A DNA stretch of 64,000 nt from Candidatus Kaistia colombiensis (GTDB taxonomy: Bacteria > Pseudomonadota > Alphaproteobacteria > Rhizobiales > Kaistiaceae), in the NCBI GenBank assembly GCA_029203105.1, contig CP119318.1, forward strand, positions 1,564,501 to 1,628,500. Direction: 5' to 3'. Both the position numbers and the translations under genes were made by a program. Of the stretch, positions 19,607 to 28,704 are shown piece by piece. The first letter of the stretch is position 1, and each line of letters opens with the position of its first letter. The notes below the pieces were generated by a model. It saw only the letters and a program-made list of their open reading frames with translations. It did not search any database and was not told the DNA's origin.

Positions 19607-19889
19607 GCTCCGCACGCTCAAGACCCTAGGAAAACTGCGAGTTTCCGAGAGGTGGCCCGCTAGGCTGTGGCACGGTGCTGTAGCACGGGTCCGAACCGAT
19701 GATCAAGAATAAGGCCGACTTTAACAGCGCGGCGGAATTCGCGCCCGCGTGGGCAACCAGCATCCACTGCCGCGCGTTTTCGGCGACGTTCCACGAAGCG
19801 TTTTGAGACGACTGCCGCGAAGCGCGTCAATAAGGTTGCGATCCACTCACCGCGCCTTATTGACTCACTCAACTGCTTAGCTCTGGAGC
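19607..19889. promoter_or_regulatory. Left island end with candidate integrase arm-binding sites; no gene
   Basis: Short words are shared with the right end. ACCCTAGGA is at 19623 and 36929. CTGTGGCACGGTG is at 19665 and 36905. AAAACTGCG (19631) is the reverse complement of CGCAGTTTT (36942). All lie inside the island within 75 nt of each repeat, as expected of arm-type sites for a tyrosine integrase. A 70-codon open frame here shows no protein features and I do not call it. Confidence 0.45.
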
Positions 19890-21050
19890 CTAAGAAGAGT
19901 CAGTACTGGCCTCTAGGATCTGCTCTATACCCCGCATAACGAACTTGGCAGATACATAGCACCCGTACTCGTGAAGTTCATCGCCCTTGGACTGATCCGC
20001 CTTATCCACAACGACCTTCGCGCTAAATGACTGCGGATTCTGCGCCGATAATTCTACCGCCCGGTGAAAGCCGTAAATCTCCATATCTATGCCTGCTACT
20101 TTGCGATGCTGCTGTTCTACGGCTCGAAGTCTTTTCGAGCTGGCGATAACTGCTGAACCACTTGAGAAAACACCCATGCTCGGGTTCACCCGCTTCGATG
20201 GTCGATTAGTACCTGCGTAACCCGATTCCAATTCTGGCAGCAGTTCGGTGTTCTCTAGCAGTTTCAACATGACGTTGCGCGTATTGTGTGGAATTGACAC
20301 TTGATAGGGTTCAGCTTTTTGAACTTCCCCGAGCCATTTTCCGGACTGATACTCCCAACACACGTCTGTAACTAGGAGTTGGCCCAAAGCGCCTTTGTCT
20401 CCGATCCCGCCGCATATGCCAGTCATTGCAACGACCTTTGGAGAATAGTGTGCTAGCACCCGAGCGACCGTAGCGGAGGCCGTTACAAGTCCCATACGCG
20501 ATAGCAGTACGATCGTCCCGGACCATCCGCGAAAATCACAATCCCAATGGTCGACGCCGTTCCGGGTTACGCTCCGCACGTTAAGTCCGCATATGCGTCC
20601 GAAGGGAAGCCGCTCTTCAGAGATGGCCGCAAAAATAATGAAGTCATATCTATTGCGGTCTTTTGCTTGCAAAATGAATATGTCTAGCGCTTGGCTCCAT
20701 AGATCTTTCTGATCTACGTCAAATATCAAGCAACCCCTTGCCGCAAATTTCTCTCGGTATTTTTCCGCCTCATCGGCATACGCTGTTATGGCAATAACCG
20801 GCACGTTTTTCTTGCCAGAAAAGTCAAGCATTTGCAGTATTTCATTTCCTGCGCCGCTCGATTGAACCCCCTCCATTGTCGGCATACGAAGGTCGATCAC
20901 ACATAGATCAAAGTCCTTCTTCACCAAAAGGGCGAACTCAGCGACGGTAGCCGCTCGGATTATGCCGTTCTCGCGTATGTCCTTCGACTTCAACGTGTCG
21001 CTTATCAGTTCGAACTTTTCGTTATCGTCTTCGAAAACGGCTATTCTCAT
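19890..21050 (-). CDS. dtcC: Detocs effector DtcC-like: receiver domain fused to a nucleoside-phosphorylase-like domain
   Basis: A 386-residue two-domain protein. Residues 1-125 are a response-regulator receiver with acidic pocket E7-D8-D9, phosphoacceptor D53 (VIDLRMPTMEG), T89 and K115. From about residue 135 comes a purine-nucleoside-phosphorylase/MTAN-like fold: FAAISEERLPF, VAMTGICGGIGDKGALG, then GIDMEIYGFHRAVE with the ribose-binding Met-Glu. In the described Detocs system the matching protein cleaves ATP into adenine and ribose triphosphate after phage infection, killing the infected cell. Its start overlaps dtcB by 4 nt (ATGA). That this copy cleaves ATP is inferred from architecture and gene order. 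Confidence 0.85.
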   Translation of the reverse strand: MRIAVFEDDNEKFELISDTLKSKDIRENGIIRAATVAEFALLVKKDFDLCVIDLRMPTMEGVQSSGAGNEILQMLDFSGKKNVPVIAITAYADEAEKYREKFAARGCLIFDVDQKDLWSQALDIFILQAKDRNRYDFIIFAAISEERLPFGRICGLNVRSVTRNGVDHWDCDFRGWSGTIVLLSRMGLVTASATVARVLAHYSPKVVAMTGICGGIGDKGALGQLLVTDVCWEYQSGKWLGEVQKAEPYQVSIPHNTRNVMLKLLENTELLPELESGYAGTNRPSKRVNPSMGVFSSGSAVIASSKRLRAVEQQHRKVAGIDMEIYGFHRAVELSAQNPQSFSAKVVVDKADQSKGDELHEYGCYVSAKFVMRGIEQILEASTDSS

Positions 21051-21505
21051 TTCTTTGCATTCTCCAGGAGACGGTCAAATGCCGTTTCCCATTCAGGGGT
21101 CTTAAAGGAGTATAGAACTGCGCCCAGTACCTGCTGACCGTAACGACTGGAGACAACCTTGCCGATCTGGCTTAGCTTTACTCTTTCGCCGCTGACGGAA
21201 ATTTCGGGATACTGAGTTACAACAATAATGCGGGTCGACTTCCCTGTGCTTTGAAGAGCGCGCAACACCTCAATCCCCCCGATAGCCTGGGAGACGCCAC
21301 CGCCGCCTTCCTCCCGGGCCGCACCCGAAAAAGTCGGCAAAGCCATATCAAGGACGACCAGGTCGAAGCTTTTCGTCAATACAGCCAGTACGGCTTCCCT
21401 CACGCTCTTCGCAACGCACAGATTCTGGGCATTTAGGTGCGTCTTTAATCTGTTCGTCAAGTCGACAGATTTGTGCTCCTCATCCTCGACTAAAAGTACT
21501 CTCAT
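21047..21505 (-). CDS. dtcB: Detocs DtcB-like stand-alone response-regulator receiver
   Basis: A 152-residue single-domain receiver: start MRVLLVEDEEHK with the acidic pocket, phosphoacceptor D53 (LVVLDMALPTFSG) and T97 (RIIVVTQYPE). The Lys usually found after the last strand is not in its standard context; K116 in IGKVVSSRYG is a possible substitute. There is no output domain. In Detocs this component is thought to drain phosphate from the kinase and prevent accidental activation of the toxic effector. It overlaps both neighbours by 4 nt, so the three proteins are made in a coupled way. Confidence 0.83.
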   Translation of the reverse strand: MRVLLVEDEEHKSVDLTNRLKTHLNAQNLCVAKSVREAVLAVLTKSFDLVVLDMALPTFSGAAREEGGGGVSQAIGGIEVLRALQSTGKSTRIIVVTQYPEISVSGERVKLSQIGKVVSSRYGQQVLGAVLYSFKTPEWETAFDRLLENAKK

Positions 21506-24500
21506 TGTTCACTCTTCGATTGATCGGCCAGTTCGACGGTGAGGATGAAGGAAACCGTGCACATCTCGTCGATGATCTCATGGGACACTGTTGATGTGCC
21601 CTCTAGATTGAGTGTGATGTATCTCAATTTTTTTATGCCAGAATAGCCCTCTTTCACCATCGCAGCGCTGAGGTCATCTTCAGCAAAGCACTCCTCCAGC
21701 TTTCGAATGTTAACGGCTCTCTCTGGACCTTCCTGTAGCTTCGATGACACCCTGACTTCGATTCGGGCGATATTCAACTGCTGGGTGGCGTGAAGACTGA
21801 CGTAGACCTCTGTAGAGCTACCTTCTCTGCCATATCTGTGAGCATTTCGGATAAGTACAGATAAACAGTCATACATTCGATGGACTGAAAGGCCGTCGAG
21901 GGCTGTCTCGAAGCCGTTCCCTGACCAAGATATTTCTTCGTCAGTCGGCACAGGCCCACCTGTGGCCTCCACGAAAATAAGATCTGCAAGTTCCCGACTC
22001 GAAGCGCTGACAAATCCGCTCTCTGGCTGTCTGAACCAACTCCCCAAACGGACAAAGCGAGCATGTATCTCGTTCTGCAACTCCGCGCGCAACTTCAGCT
22101 GGAGGTCATCGTCGAAGTCGCCTAGGTTCGCATTGAGCTTCTCAACCGCCATATTAAGGATGTCGACTGAAACAAACTTTGCTGCAGCCTCAAGTTGAGG
22201 AGCAATTTCCTGCCAACAAAATCGAATCAGAATCTCGTTAAAGACTTCACCATTTTTTGCAGAGAACGCGGTTTTTCTAAGAACCGCAATATTAAGCTTT
22301 GTCGATTCGTCATCCGAATTTAATTCGGAGGTGAAAATTCCTCGCGGCTTCTGTGCGGAGCGAAATTGAAGGATGTCCTTCCTCAGGTGCTCGATAAGCG
22401 CCCTGTACTCAGCGACCCAACGAGAATGAGCTTGAATAAAATCGTCATCATAGCTCAAAATTTGGTAATTCGGCTTCTCAATTAGAGTTTCTACCCCGCT
22501 TCTCATCATTCCGGTTAAGGTGTTGTGCCTAATCCTTCTGCCAAGATACGACTCTATGCCAAATGTCGTATTCTCACAAAATTGGGTGAAGGCGCCCTTG
22601 GCTACTTCAATGAGGATATAGTCAAAGGCGGACAGAGCGATCGCGTCTAAGCTAGATACCGCCGCGCTTCGCACAACATTTATTTTTGATCCAACTGTAA
22701 TTTCACTCGTGTGCTCTATGAGGCGTAAATATTGCTGGGTATAAGAAGTCGGATTCTCCATCAGCCATTGCTTCATTGCGTATCCGTCAACGTACATTCT
22801 GCTGTCGTCAAAGTATCGCTGAAGTTTAGATACCTGCCTTTGCGCCTGTATCGCATCCGCCTCAACAAGGTATGCTAGAATGCCCCGCGCCTTTCCTACT
22901 GCTCTCAAAATGTCCTGGCGAACTTGGTCTGCCTCCAGAGGGCTGCTGATGATCCAGTACAGCTTCTGTAGCGTCGCAATATCAAGAACGGAGAGCAAGA
23001 ACGTCGCTACCGCCGGTGAATTTGGCAGTAACCACTCTATAAACAGAGTAACTTTGCCATCAAACTTCTCTATTATAGTGGTGGATAGGCTCAGACGAAA
23101 CTTGAAATCAATATCGTCATCGTTTGCCCGTGATTTATAAAGCGCTAGTGCCAAGACCGTTATTAAAGGTTTGGACTGTTCATCGGCCGTCGCATATATA
23201 TTTTCTATTTCTTGTTCCGAAAGCAACAAGTCTAGAGCTGTCGTGTTGTTAAATATTTGGCGAATCGAGGTATGGTCGAGGGCGTGTGCGGACCGATTCT
23301 GCTCAATATAGATCAGAAACCAAACGGTTCTCAGGAGAATTCCCGCGTGCTGTGGCTTAAGGTAGTCGGCAGGATCCCGAAAGCCAATCGGATGACGTGT
23401 TAGGTCGCGTACGGTGGGTCGAGGATAGTTGCCTATATTTATATCGTTCGGAAGATGCCGCGTCAGAAGTCGCTTGGCGACTATTTTGTCGATGAACAGG
23501 CGATACCGTAGGGGCTCTGGGAATTCTATGAATGCGATTGACCGGCGGTAGAATGTCATATCCGCGCCGTTTGGCTCGGCATCAGAGTATAGTAGCTTGG
23601 CTTCAAAATCGACCTGAAGAAAATCCTTAACACTATTCAATATATGGGGGGAGGCAACATTCTCTATTATTTGCATTAGCCCCGGCCACTCATCGGAAAG
23701 AGCAATCAGTTGCACCAACGCAACAACTTCATCAACTAGTGACATAGAGTGCGCTTTGCGAAGAAATGCGCCAACATCTGATAGAGATACCGGGACCGGA
23801 GCGACGTTATTTAGCGGCAGATATTGGCGAAAATCGTCTGTAACGTATTTAGATAGCACTCGAATTCGGTTGGAAATGCTCCGAAAATACTCAAACTCCG
23901 GGTCCATATCCTCCATCGATGTGAAAAATGGAGTCGAATACGATCGCTGGTCTAGCTTATCGGCAAGGCGAGACAGGGGTTCCGATAAGTCGATGTTGTT
24001 GCCTTCTCGGGCCACTATGTAGGCGATCTTCTTTGCGAGATAGTTTGATGCGCCCCATCGACATGCGAGAACATACAGAGCCTCAAGCGCGTCTTCTGGA
24101 CTTGAAGCGGGCAATGCTGCCATGGTCGCCATGGCGGCCAGGATCTCTTGAACCTCCTCGGCCCAGCCATTCAAGTGGCCTACTAAGAATTGCACCTCCA
24201 TCTCCGGGGAGATCGCGTTTAGCTGGTGAAATCGTAGTAGGGCTCTATAGGTAGAGCCGGTATTCGAAAATGGAAACCCCCCCTTCTTTCCCAGAACAAT
24301 CTTAGTTGCAGCCGAGAGCGTGGCCGACGTCGCTTCTTTGCGAACCGAATTCATTCGATCTACGGATACTAGTCGGGAACCGCGGCTAGACAGGATTCCG
24401 CGCAAGAGGTTCTTGACTCGGCTGTCCGGAATTGACTGCAGGTCGAGAAAAGTACTCCGCTTGTTGAGGCTCCCCTTTAGCGCGGAGTTATGGGGTCTGG

Positions 24501-24516
24501 CTTGTCTACGACTCAT
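21502..24516 (-). CDS. dtcA: Detocs DtcA-like sensor histidine kinase (large N-terminal sensor region)
   Basis: About 1004 residues from ATG 24516, chosen because GGAG lies 8 nt upstream; the frame stays open to an ATG at 24765 (1087 aa), but that extension looks non-coding. The N-terminal 600 residues are alpha-helical without transmembrane segments, fitting a cytosolic sensor. The phosphoacceptor His664 is in YLGRRIRHNTLTGMM. A GHKL ATPase follows, with the N-box VLIRNAHRYGREGS (Asn891) and a glycine motif KEGYSGIKKLRYI. The usual DxG motif between them is degenerate. It is first in the operon, with base composition AT-richer than neighbours. The trigger it senses is unknown. Confidence 0.83.
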   Translation of the reverse strand: MSRRQARPHNSALKGSLNKRSTFLDLQSIPDSRVKNLLRGILSSRGSRLVSVDRMNSVRKEATSATLSAATKIVLGKKGGFPFSNTGSTYRALLRFHQLNAISPEMEVQFLVGHLNGWAEEVQEILAAMATMAALPASSPEDALEALYVLACRWGASNYLAKKIAYIVAREGNNIDLSEPLSRLADKLDQRSYSTPFFTSMEDMDPEFEYFRSISNRIRVLSKYVTDDFRQYLPLNNVAPVPVSLSDVGAFLRKAHSMSLVDEVVALVQLIALSDEWPGLMQIIENVASPHILNSVKDFLQVDFEAKLLYSDAEPNGADMTFYRRSIAFIEFPEPLRYRLFIDKIVAKRLLTRHLPNDINIGNYPRPTVRDLTRHPIGFRDPADYLKPQHAGILLRTVWFLIYIEQNRSAHALDHTSIRQIFNNTTALDLLLSEQEIENIYATADEQSKPLITVLALALYKSRANDDDIDFKFRLSLSTTIIEKFDGKVTLFIEWLLPNSPAVATFLLSVLDIATLQKLYWIISSPLEADQVRQDILRAVGKARGILAYLVEADAIQAQRQVSKLQRYFDDSRMYVDGYAMKQWLMENPTSYTQQYLRLIEHTSEITVGSKINVVRSAAVSSLDAIALSAFDYILIEVAKGAFTQFCENTTFGIESYLGRRIRHNTLTGMMRSGVETLIEKPNYQILSYDDDFIQAHSRWVAEYRALIEHLRKDILQFRSAQKPRGIFTSELNSDDESTKLNIAVLRKTAFSAKNGEVFNEILIRFCWQEIAPQLEAAAKFVSVDILNMAVEKLNANLGDFDDDLQLKLRAELQNEIHARFVRLGSWFRQPESGFVSASSRELADLIFVEATGGPVPTDEEISWSGNGFETALDGLSVHRMYDCLSVLIRNAHRYGREGSSTEVYVSLHATQQLNIARIEVRVSSKLQEGPERAVNIRKLEECFAEDDLSAAMVKEGYSGIKKLRYITLNLEGTSTVSHEIIDEMCTVSFILTVELADQSKSEQ

Positions 24517-25204
24517 ATCTATCTCCGATTGTAGCGCGACGTGAGCAGACATTTCGTGGCAATGCAAATCGAGTGCGCCGCTAAAGTCCGGATCAAGCAT
24601 TGGCGCGGGCCTCGTTTCGTGAGGGGGGACGGTCGCTGAATTTGGAAGCGGTGAGCAAGGGGGCGTGGCGAGGCAGCCCCTTGGAGAGCAAGTTGCGGGT
24701 GGCCCAATCCAACTGAGGTTGATGAAGATCTGTTTTGGTCGTGCGTTATCGGGCCCGAATGTCACACCATCAGGCTACTTCTACAGCCACGCGTTGCGAC
24801 AGACGAATTTGCGTCTGCCTCTGCTATGTTTGCAGTAGTCACTAGACAGTCGAATCGGCGTTGCAAACTTCGTTCAGGGGTTCCGTAGCGATGGCCTGAC
24901 TGCACGAAAATGGGCAAAAAAATCTGCTGGGTTGAAATCCAGCTTTGTGGGGCGCGCGTCCCCCCCCTGCAATCACCTGCCGGCAGCCGCCCCGGCTCGG
25001 CGTGCACAGCCCATCTAGGTCTCCGAAAATGCTGGGCCGCCACCTCATTCTGTCATTTCCTGCCGCTTCGATTTGGCTGTGCTTCAAGGGAAGCGCCCGA
25101 GGTGCCCCGGATTACCGCACTGCATCGCTTCGATAATATCGCTTGACTACTCAAATCGCATCGATATCAATCGAAGCACCTAAAACGAAGCAGAGCGGTT
25201 CCCG
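24517..25204. other. Spacer between the defence operon and a serine recombinase; no convincing gene
   Basis: About 690 nt that must hold the dtcABC promoter (minus strand) and that of the recombinase (plus strand). It is uneven in composition, with G/C homopolymer runs near 24960 and AT-rich DNA at 25135-25190. The defence-kinase frame stays open to 24765 but lacks a good ribosome-binding site upstream of that start. Confidence 0.35.
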
Positions 25205-25849
25205 ATGTTCATCCGAGCTTACCTCCGCGCGTCCACGAAAGAGCAGGACGCAACGCGGGCCCAGTCCGACCTTCACAAGTTCGCGGAGGAGCGGGGCCTG
25301 AAGATTGCGGCCTCTTACGTCGAGAACGAGAGCGGGGCATCGCTCAAGCGTCCCGAACTCTTCCGGCTCCTCGGGGACTGCTCGCCCGGCGACGTGCTGT
25401 TGATCGAGCAGGTGGACCGACTAAGCCGCCTAAACGCCATGGACTGGGAGCGCCTCAAGGACGAGATCAGGTCCCGTCGTGTGAAGGTCGTGGCGCTGGA
25501 CCTCCCTACCTCATGGAGCATGATCCAGTCGAACCCCGACGACATCCAGAGCCGGATGCTCGACGCCATCAACGCCATGATGCTCGACATGCTCGCTGCC
25601 ATCGCCCGCAAGGACTACGAGGACCGGCTCCGTCGTCAGGCTCAGGGGATTGCCAAGGCGAAGGAGGAAGGGGCCTATCGGGGGCGCCCCGAAGACACCG
25701 AGCGGAACGCAGCTATCCTTCAGATGCTCCAGGGCGGCCAGAAGTGGCGTGACATCGCTGCGGCGACAGGCTGCTCCATGTCCACGCTGTCGCGGCTGGC
25801 GAAGCGGCTGGCTGACGAGCCCATACAAACGAATACGGCGGAGGCTTGA
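25205..25849 (+). CDS. Serine recombinase, resolvase/invertase family
   Basis: A 214-residue protein. The N-terminal catalytic domain starts MFIRAYLRASTKEQDATRAQ with the nucleophilic Ser10 and the following Arg/Gln pattern. VLLIEQVDRLSRLNAMDWERL carries the DRLSR active-site motif. After the long helix (RRQAQGIAKAKEEGAYRGRP) comes a C-terminal helix-turn-helix (MLQGGQKWRDIAAATGCSMS) for DNA binding. It may resolve element multimers or invert a segment. It is divergent from the defence operon and followed by a very small membrane-peptide frame. Confidence 0.88.
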   Translation: MFIRAYLRASTKEQDATRAQSDLHKFAEERGLKIAASYVENESGASLKRPELFRLLGDCSPGDVLLIEQVDRLSRLNAMDWERLKDEIRSRRVKVVALDLPTSWSMIQSNPDDIQSRMLDAINAMMLDMLAAIARKDYEDRLRRQAQGIAKAKEEGAYRGRPEDTERNAAILQMLQGGQKWRDIAAATGCSMSTLSRLAKRLADEPIQTNTAEA

Positions 25850-25854
25850 GGGTC

Positions 25855-25956
25855 ATGGTCGAGGTGATCGTTATGGTGATCGTGGGCGCAATCGCGGGTG
25901 TGTTCGCGGTCGGCGGGCTGGCTGGCGTTCTACGGGGTTTCGGGCTCTTCGATTGA
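25855..25956 (+). CDS. Small putative membrane peptide (33 aa)
   Basis: An ATG five nt after the recombinase stop, preceded by GGAGGCTTGAGG, opens a 33-codon frame. It encodes an almost wholly hydrophobic peptide (MVEVIVMVIVGAIAGVFAVG, then a short basic-containing tail). It would form one membrane helix. No family is recognised. Spacing and ribosome-binding site favour translation coupled to the recombinase, but a frame this short can arise by chance. Confidence 0.4.
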   Translation: MVEVIVMVIVGAIAGVFAVGGLAGVLRGFGLFD

Positions 25957-26383
25957 GCTCGGCCTTGGGCAGTCGACGGCCAATACTATTGGCTTACGTC
26001 ACGTCTAAGTGGCGGCAGAGGTCGCAGACATCGCTGTGAAGGGAGGGGGGGCGTCAAAATCGGGTCCGATAGACTTTTAGAAAGTCTCTCTGTGGTGACT
26101 ATTGTGGCCATAGCCGTTCAGATACGGGCCGTTCCGTGACGTATATCGGTCTCCATCTAGGGACTATTAATATAGATGTACTAAATAGATCCGCGTCCTT
26201 ATGATGATTATCATTGACAGAATATGTTTTGACGCCCGAAATCTGTTCGGAATATCAGGATGCGGAGATCTCGTGTGCCGTCGTTCGATAGTGTGCACCC
26301 CTAGGTAGGTGCCGGTGAGCGGCCTCCTGCACGATGACTTACTCCGCTTGGTTCTCGAAAGCTCACAGCGAGAGGGGCGTGGC
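25957..26383. promoter_or_regulatory. AT-rich spacer with a palindrome overlapping a possible promoter
   Basis: No gene is seen in these 427 nt. ATGAT-T-ATCAT at 26204-26214 is a perfect palindrome, and its last base begins TTGACA (26214-26219), a good -35 element for the integrase-like gene downstream. The matching -10 is weak. The palindrome loosely resembles part of a Fur box, but it is too short to name the regulator. Confidence 0.35.
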
Positions 26384-27406
26384 ATGGCGAGGGTAAGGGG
26401 ACGCTTATGGCAAGCCGATGTTCGCGCCGCCAACGGAGAGCGGCTACGGCCGACTTTTTTGACGGAAGAGGCCGCAATCCGGTGGGAGAGCGCCATGCGG
26501 GATGCGGTTAGGTGGGGCAAGCCGCGTCCGAAGTCTCTTGTTTTACCAAGGGCAGAGGCTTCCCGCGACCTGGAACTACTCGGTCCCCTCTACGACTTCG
26601 TTTGCAAAACAGAGTGGGACGCCATGCGCGCGGCTACGGACCTGAAGCGCAACGGCCTTCATGTGGTCGAGTATTTTGGGCGGAAAAAGGATGTCCGAGA
26701 GATCCAAATACCCGACATCGCGGACTTGAAGGCCCATCTCGCCAAGCGCGGCAACTCGACTGCGACGATTAATCGGAAGTGCGCAGCGCTGTCGAAGATG
26801 CTCCATGTGGCGGTTGACGCCGATGTTCTGGTCAAGGTCCCAAAGATAAAGCGTAACGTCGAGGTGAAGACCCGCTTCCGATATATCGATGAGCAGGAGG
26901 AGCGGGCGATCATGGCCTATTGGAAAGCCCGAGGGTGGACCGACTATGCCGACCTGACTACGCTCTTGGTGGACACAGGGGCCCGCTGCTTCTCGGAAAT
27001 GATCGCCGCACACTGGGACGCCTTCGGCCATCACAATGGGTCCGTCACGTTCTGGACCACGAAGACGAACCAGCCGCGCACCGTGCCGGTCACCAAGCGG
27101 TGCCGAGAAATCCTCGCCAGAAGGCGCGGGCTCCATGGCCACAACGCGGGCCCATTCACGATGATGCGGAAGGGGACGATGGCCGTCCGGTGGGACGCCA
27201 TGCAGGAGACGCTTGGGCTTCACGATGTGACGCCGCACACGCTGCGCCACACCTGCTGCACCAGGCTAATCCTTGGTGGTGTGGACGTGAAACGTGTCAT
27301 GGAGTGGATGGGCCACAGCACCATCACCACGACGATGCGATACATGCAGATCCGACCCGGTGCCCTTCATGAGGCGCTTCAGGTGCTGGAACGGGGCCTG
27401 GAGTAA
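26384..27406 (+). CDS. Tyrosine recombinase/integrase (second in the island)
   Basis: A 340-residue site-specific recombinase starting MARVRGRLWQADVRAANGER, with AGAGGGG upstream as ribosome-binding site; an in-frame start at 26309 is less likely. A SAM-like core-binding domain (RGNSTATINRKCAALSKML) precedes the catalytic domain. Catalytic residues visible are the first Arg in DTGARCFSEMI, HTLRHTCCTRL (HxxR), MEWMGHSTI (His) and the nucleophile Tyr in TTMRYMQIRP. It lies mid-island rather than at a repeat, so it probably belonged to another insertion or performs internal rearrangement. Confidence 0.87.
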   Translation: MARVRGRLWQADVRAANGERLRPTFLTEEAAIRWESAMRDAVRWGKPRPKSLVLPRAEASRDLELLGPLYDFVCKTEWDAMRAATDLKRNGLHVVEYFGRKKDVREIQIPDIADLKAHLAKRGNSTATINRKCAALSKMLHVAVDADVLVKVPKIKRNVEVKTRFRYIDEQEERAIMAYWKARGWTDYADLTTLLVDTGARCFSEMIAAHWDAFGHHNGSVTFWTTKTNQPRTVPVTKRCREILARRRGLHGHNAGPFTMMRKGTMAVRWDAMQETLGLHDVTPHTLRHTCCTRLILGGVDVKRVMEWMGHSTITTTMRYMQIRPGALHEALQVLERGLE

Positions 27407-27539
27407 GGCTTCGCTTGTGAAGCACGGGCGCCTCGGATGCGGAGTTTCTCAAATTATAGAATTTGTGAGATTACCCATTGACGCGTCTCAGTTCATGTCT
27501 CATAAAGGCGATGTCGAAACGCCTTAGGAGTTTAGAGAC

Positions 27540-28166
27540 GTGGCCCTGGTGGCTTATATAAGAGGGTCCTCAACCGGCCAAAGCCTAGAGGTCCAAAGGG
27601 GCAAGATGCTGCAAATTGGTGTCGCAGCGGACCACCTCTTCGAGGAGACCAGCTCTGGAATGGACACCGGCCGTCCGGCGCTGAACGAGGCTCTTAAGTT
27701 TGCTCGCAAGGGCGATGTCTTCGTGATCACGAATATCGATCGGTTGGCTCGGTCCGCAACCGGCCTTCTCGCGATCGTTCAGGAGCTCCAGAGTATAGGA
27801 GTGCCTCTCAGAGTTCTCGATCAGCAGATAGATACAGGAACGCCTAGGGGGGCGGCGATGCTGCAAATGTTGCCGGTTTTTGCGGAATTCGAGACGGCGG
27901 TCCGGAAGGAACGCCAGATGGACGGCATCGCAAAGGCAAAGGAGAAGGGAACCAAGTTTGGGAGGAAGGCGCAGGTAACCCCGGAACTGGCAGCGGACAT
28001 CCTGCGAATGCGTGAAGGCGGGGATCTGATCCCGGACATCATGCAGAAAACCGGGCTCAGTAAGGCGAGTGTCTACAGGGCTTTAGAGCTAGCTGGGAAG
28101 GCGGAGGGGCCCTCTGATGTCTCGCTCTACCCCAGAACGTCCAACGAAGAGGAGGAAGAAGAATAA
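27540..28166 (+). CDS. Serine recombinase, resolvase/invertase family (second copy type)
   Basis: A 208-residue small serine recombinase with a GTG start behind TAGGAG. The N-terminal motif is YIRGSSTGQSLEVQ with the catalytic Ser, then VFVITNIDRLARSATGL (DRLAR motif). FETAVRKERQMDGIAKAKEKG forms the dimer helix, and TPELAADILRMREGGDL starts the C-terminal helix-turn-helix. The acidic tail (NEEEEEE) is unusual. It differs clearly from the other serine recombinase 2 kb upstream, so the two are not recent duplicates. Confidence 0.87.
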   Translation: MALVAYIRGSSTGQSLEVQRGKMLQIGVAADHLFEETSSGMDTGRPALNEALKFARKGDVFVITNIDRLARSATGLLAIVQELQSIGVPLRVLDQQIDTGTPRGAAMLQMLPVFAEFETAVRKERQMDGIAKAKEKGTKFGRKAQVTPELAADILRMREGGDLIPDIMQKTGLSKASVYRALELAGKAEGPSDVSLYPRTSNEEEEEE

Positions 28167-28704
28167 TAGCGTGGAGCGAGGTGGGTCGCCAGACACCACC
28201 CACTCCCCCGCGCTAAATGAGCTACCTGTTGAACTCCCCCGGTCTACGGCGGTCAGAACAGCCCGCATTGCGTGACGGGCCCAGAAGGGTTTCTGTGACC
28301 GTCCGCTAGATGCAGATCCGGTTCATTCATCTAATGCAGCGGTCTCTACGACCGAGGCACACATTCCACCGCGCCTCTTAGGCGGCATCTCACCTATCGG
28401 TCCACTGCCAGCTAGGCGGTTCCGGCAATCGCAAATCCAAATCCTCTGCCCGACCGTGTTTCACGGAACGACGACCTGCGCCCTCGGGCCCGGTCTTCGA
28501 TCCCTAACGCACGTCATCAGCCCACGAGGCTGCGTTCTTTGACAATTGAATAGGAAACCCAAGTGCCCTCGGGCGCTTTTGGGGCCGGTCCGCACTGTCC
28601 GGTTAGCAAGCCTTCAAGTCTTGCGACGATGAACAACAGTGAGAACGAATATCGTAGCCAAGAGGCCGCGAGATTAAGAGAAACATTCACAAAAGGAACT
28701 GAAT
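28167..28704. other. Spacer ahead of the phage-like cassette, with a terminator-like hairpin
   Basis: No gene is recognised in these 540 nt. AAGTGCC-CTCG-GGCGCTT at 28561-28578, followed by TT, looks like a small Rho-independent terminator. TTTGACA near 28537 could be a -35 element. The remainder is featureless to my reading. Confidence 0.35.

Noticed and set aside
19660..19872. 70-codon minus-strand frame at the left island end
   Set aside because: It covers candidate integrase arm sites, is Arg-rich without features and lacks a convincing start.
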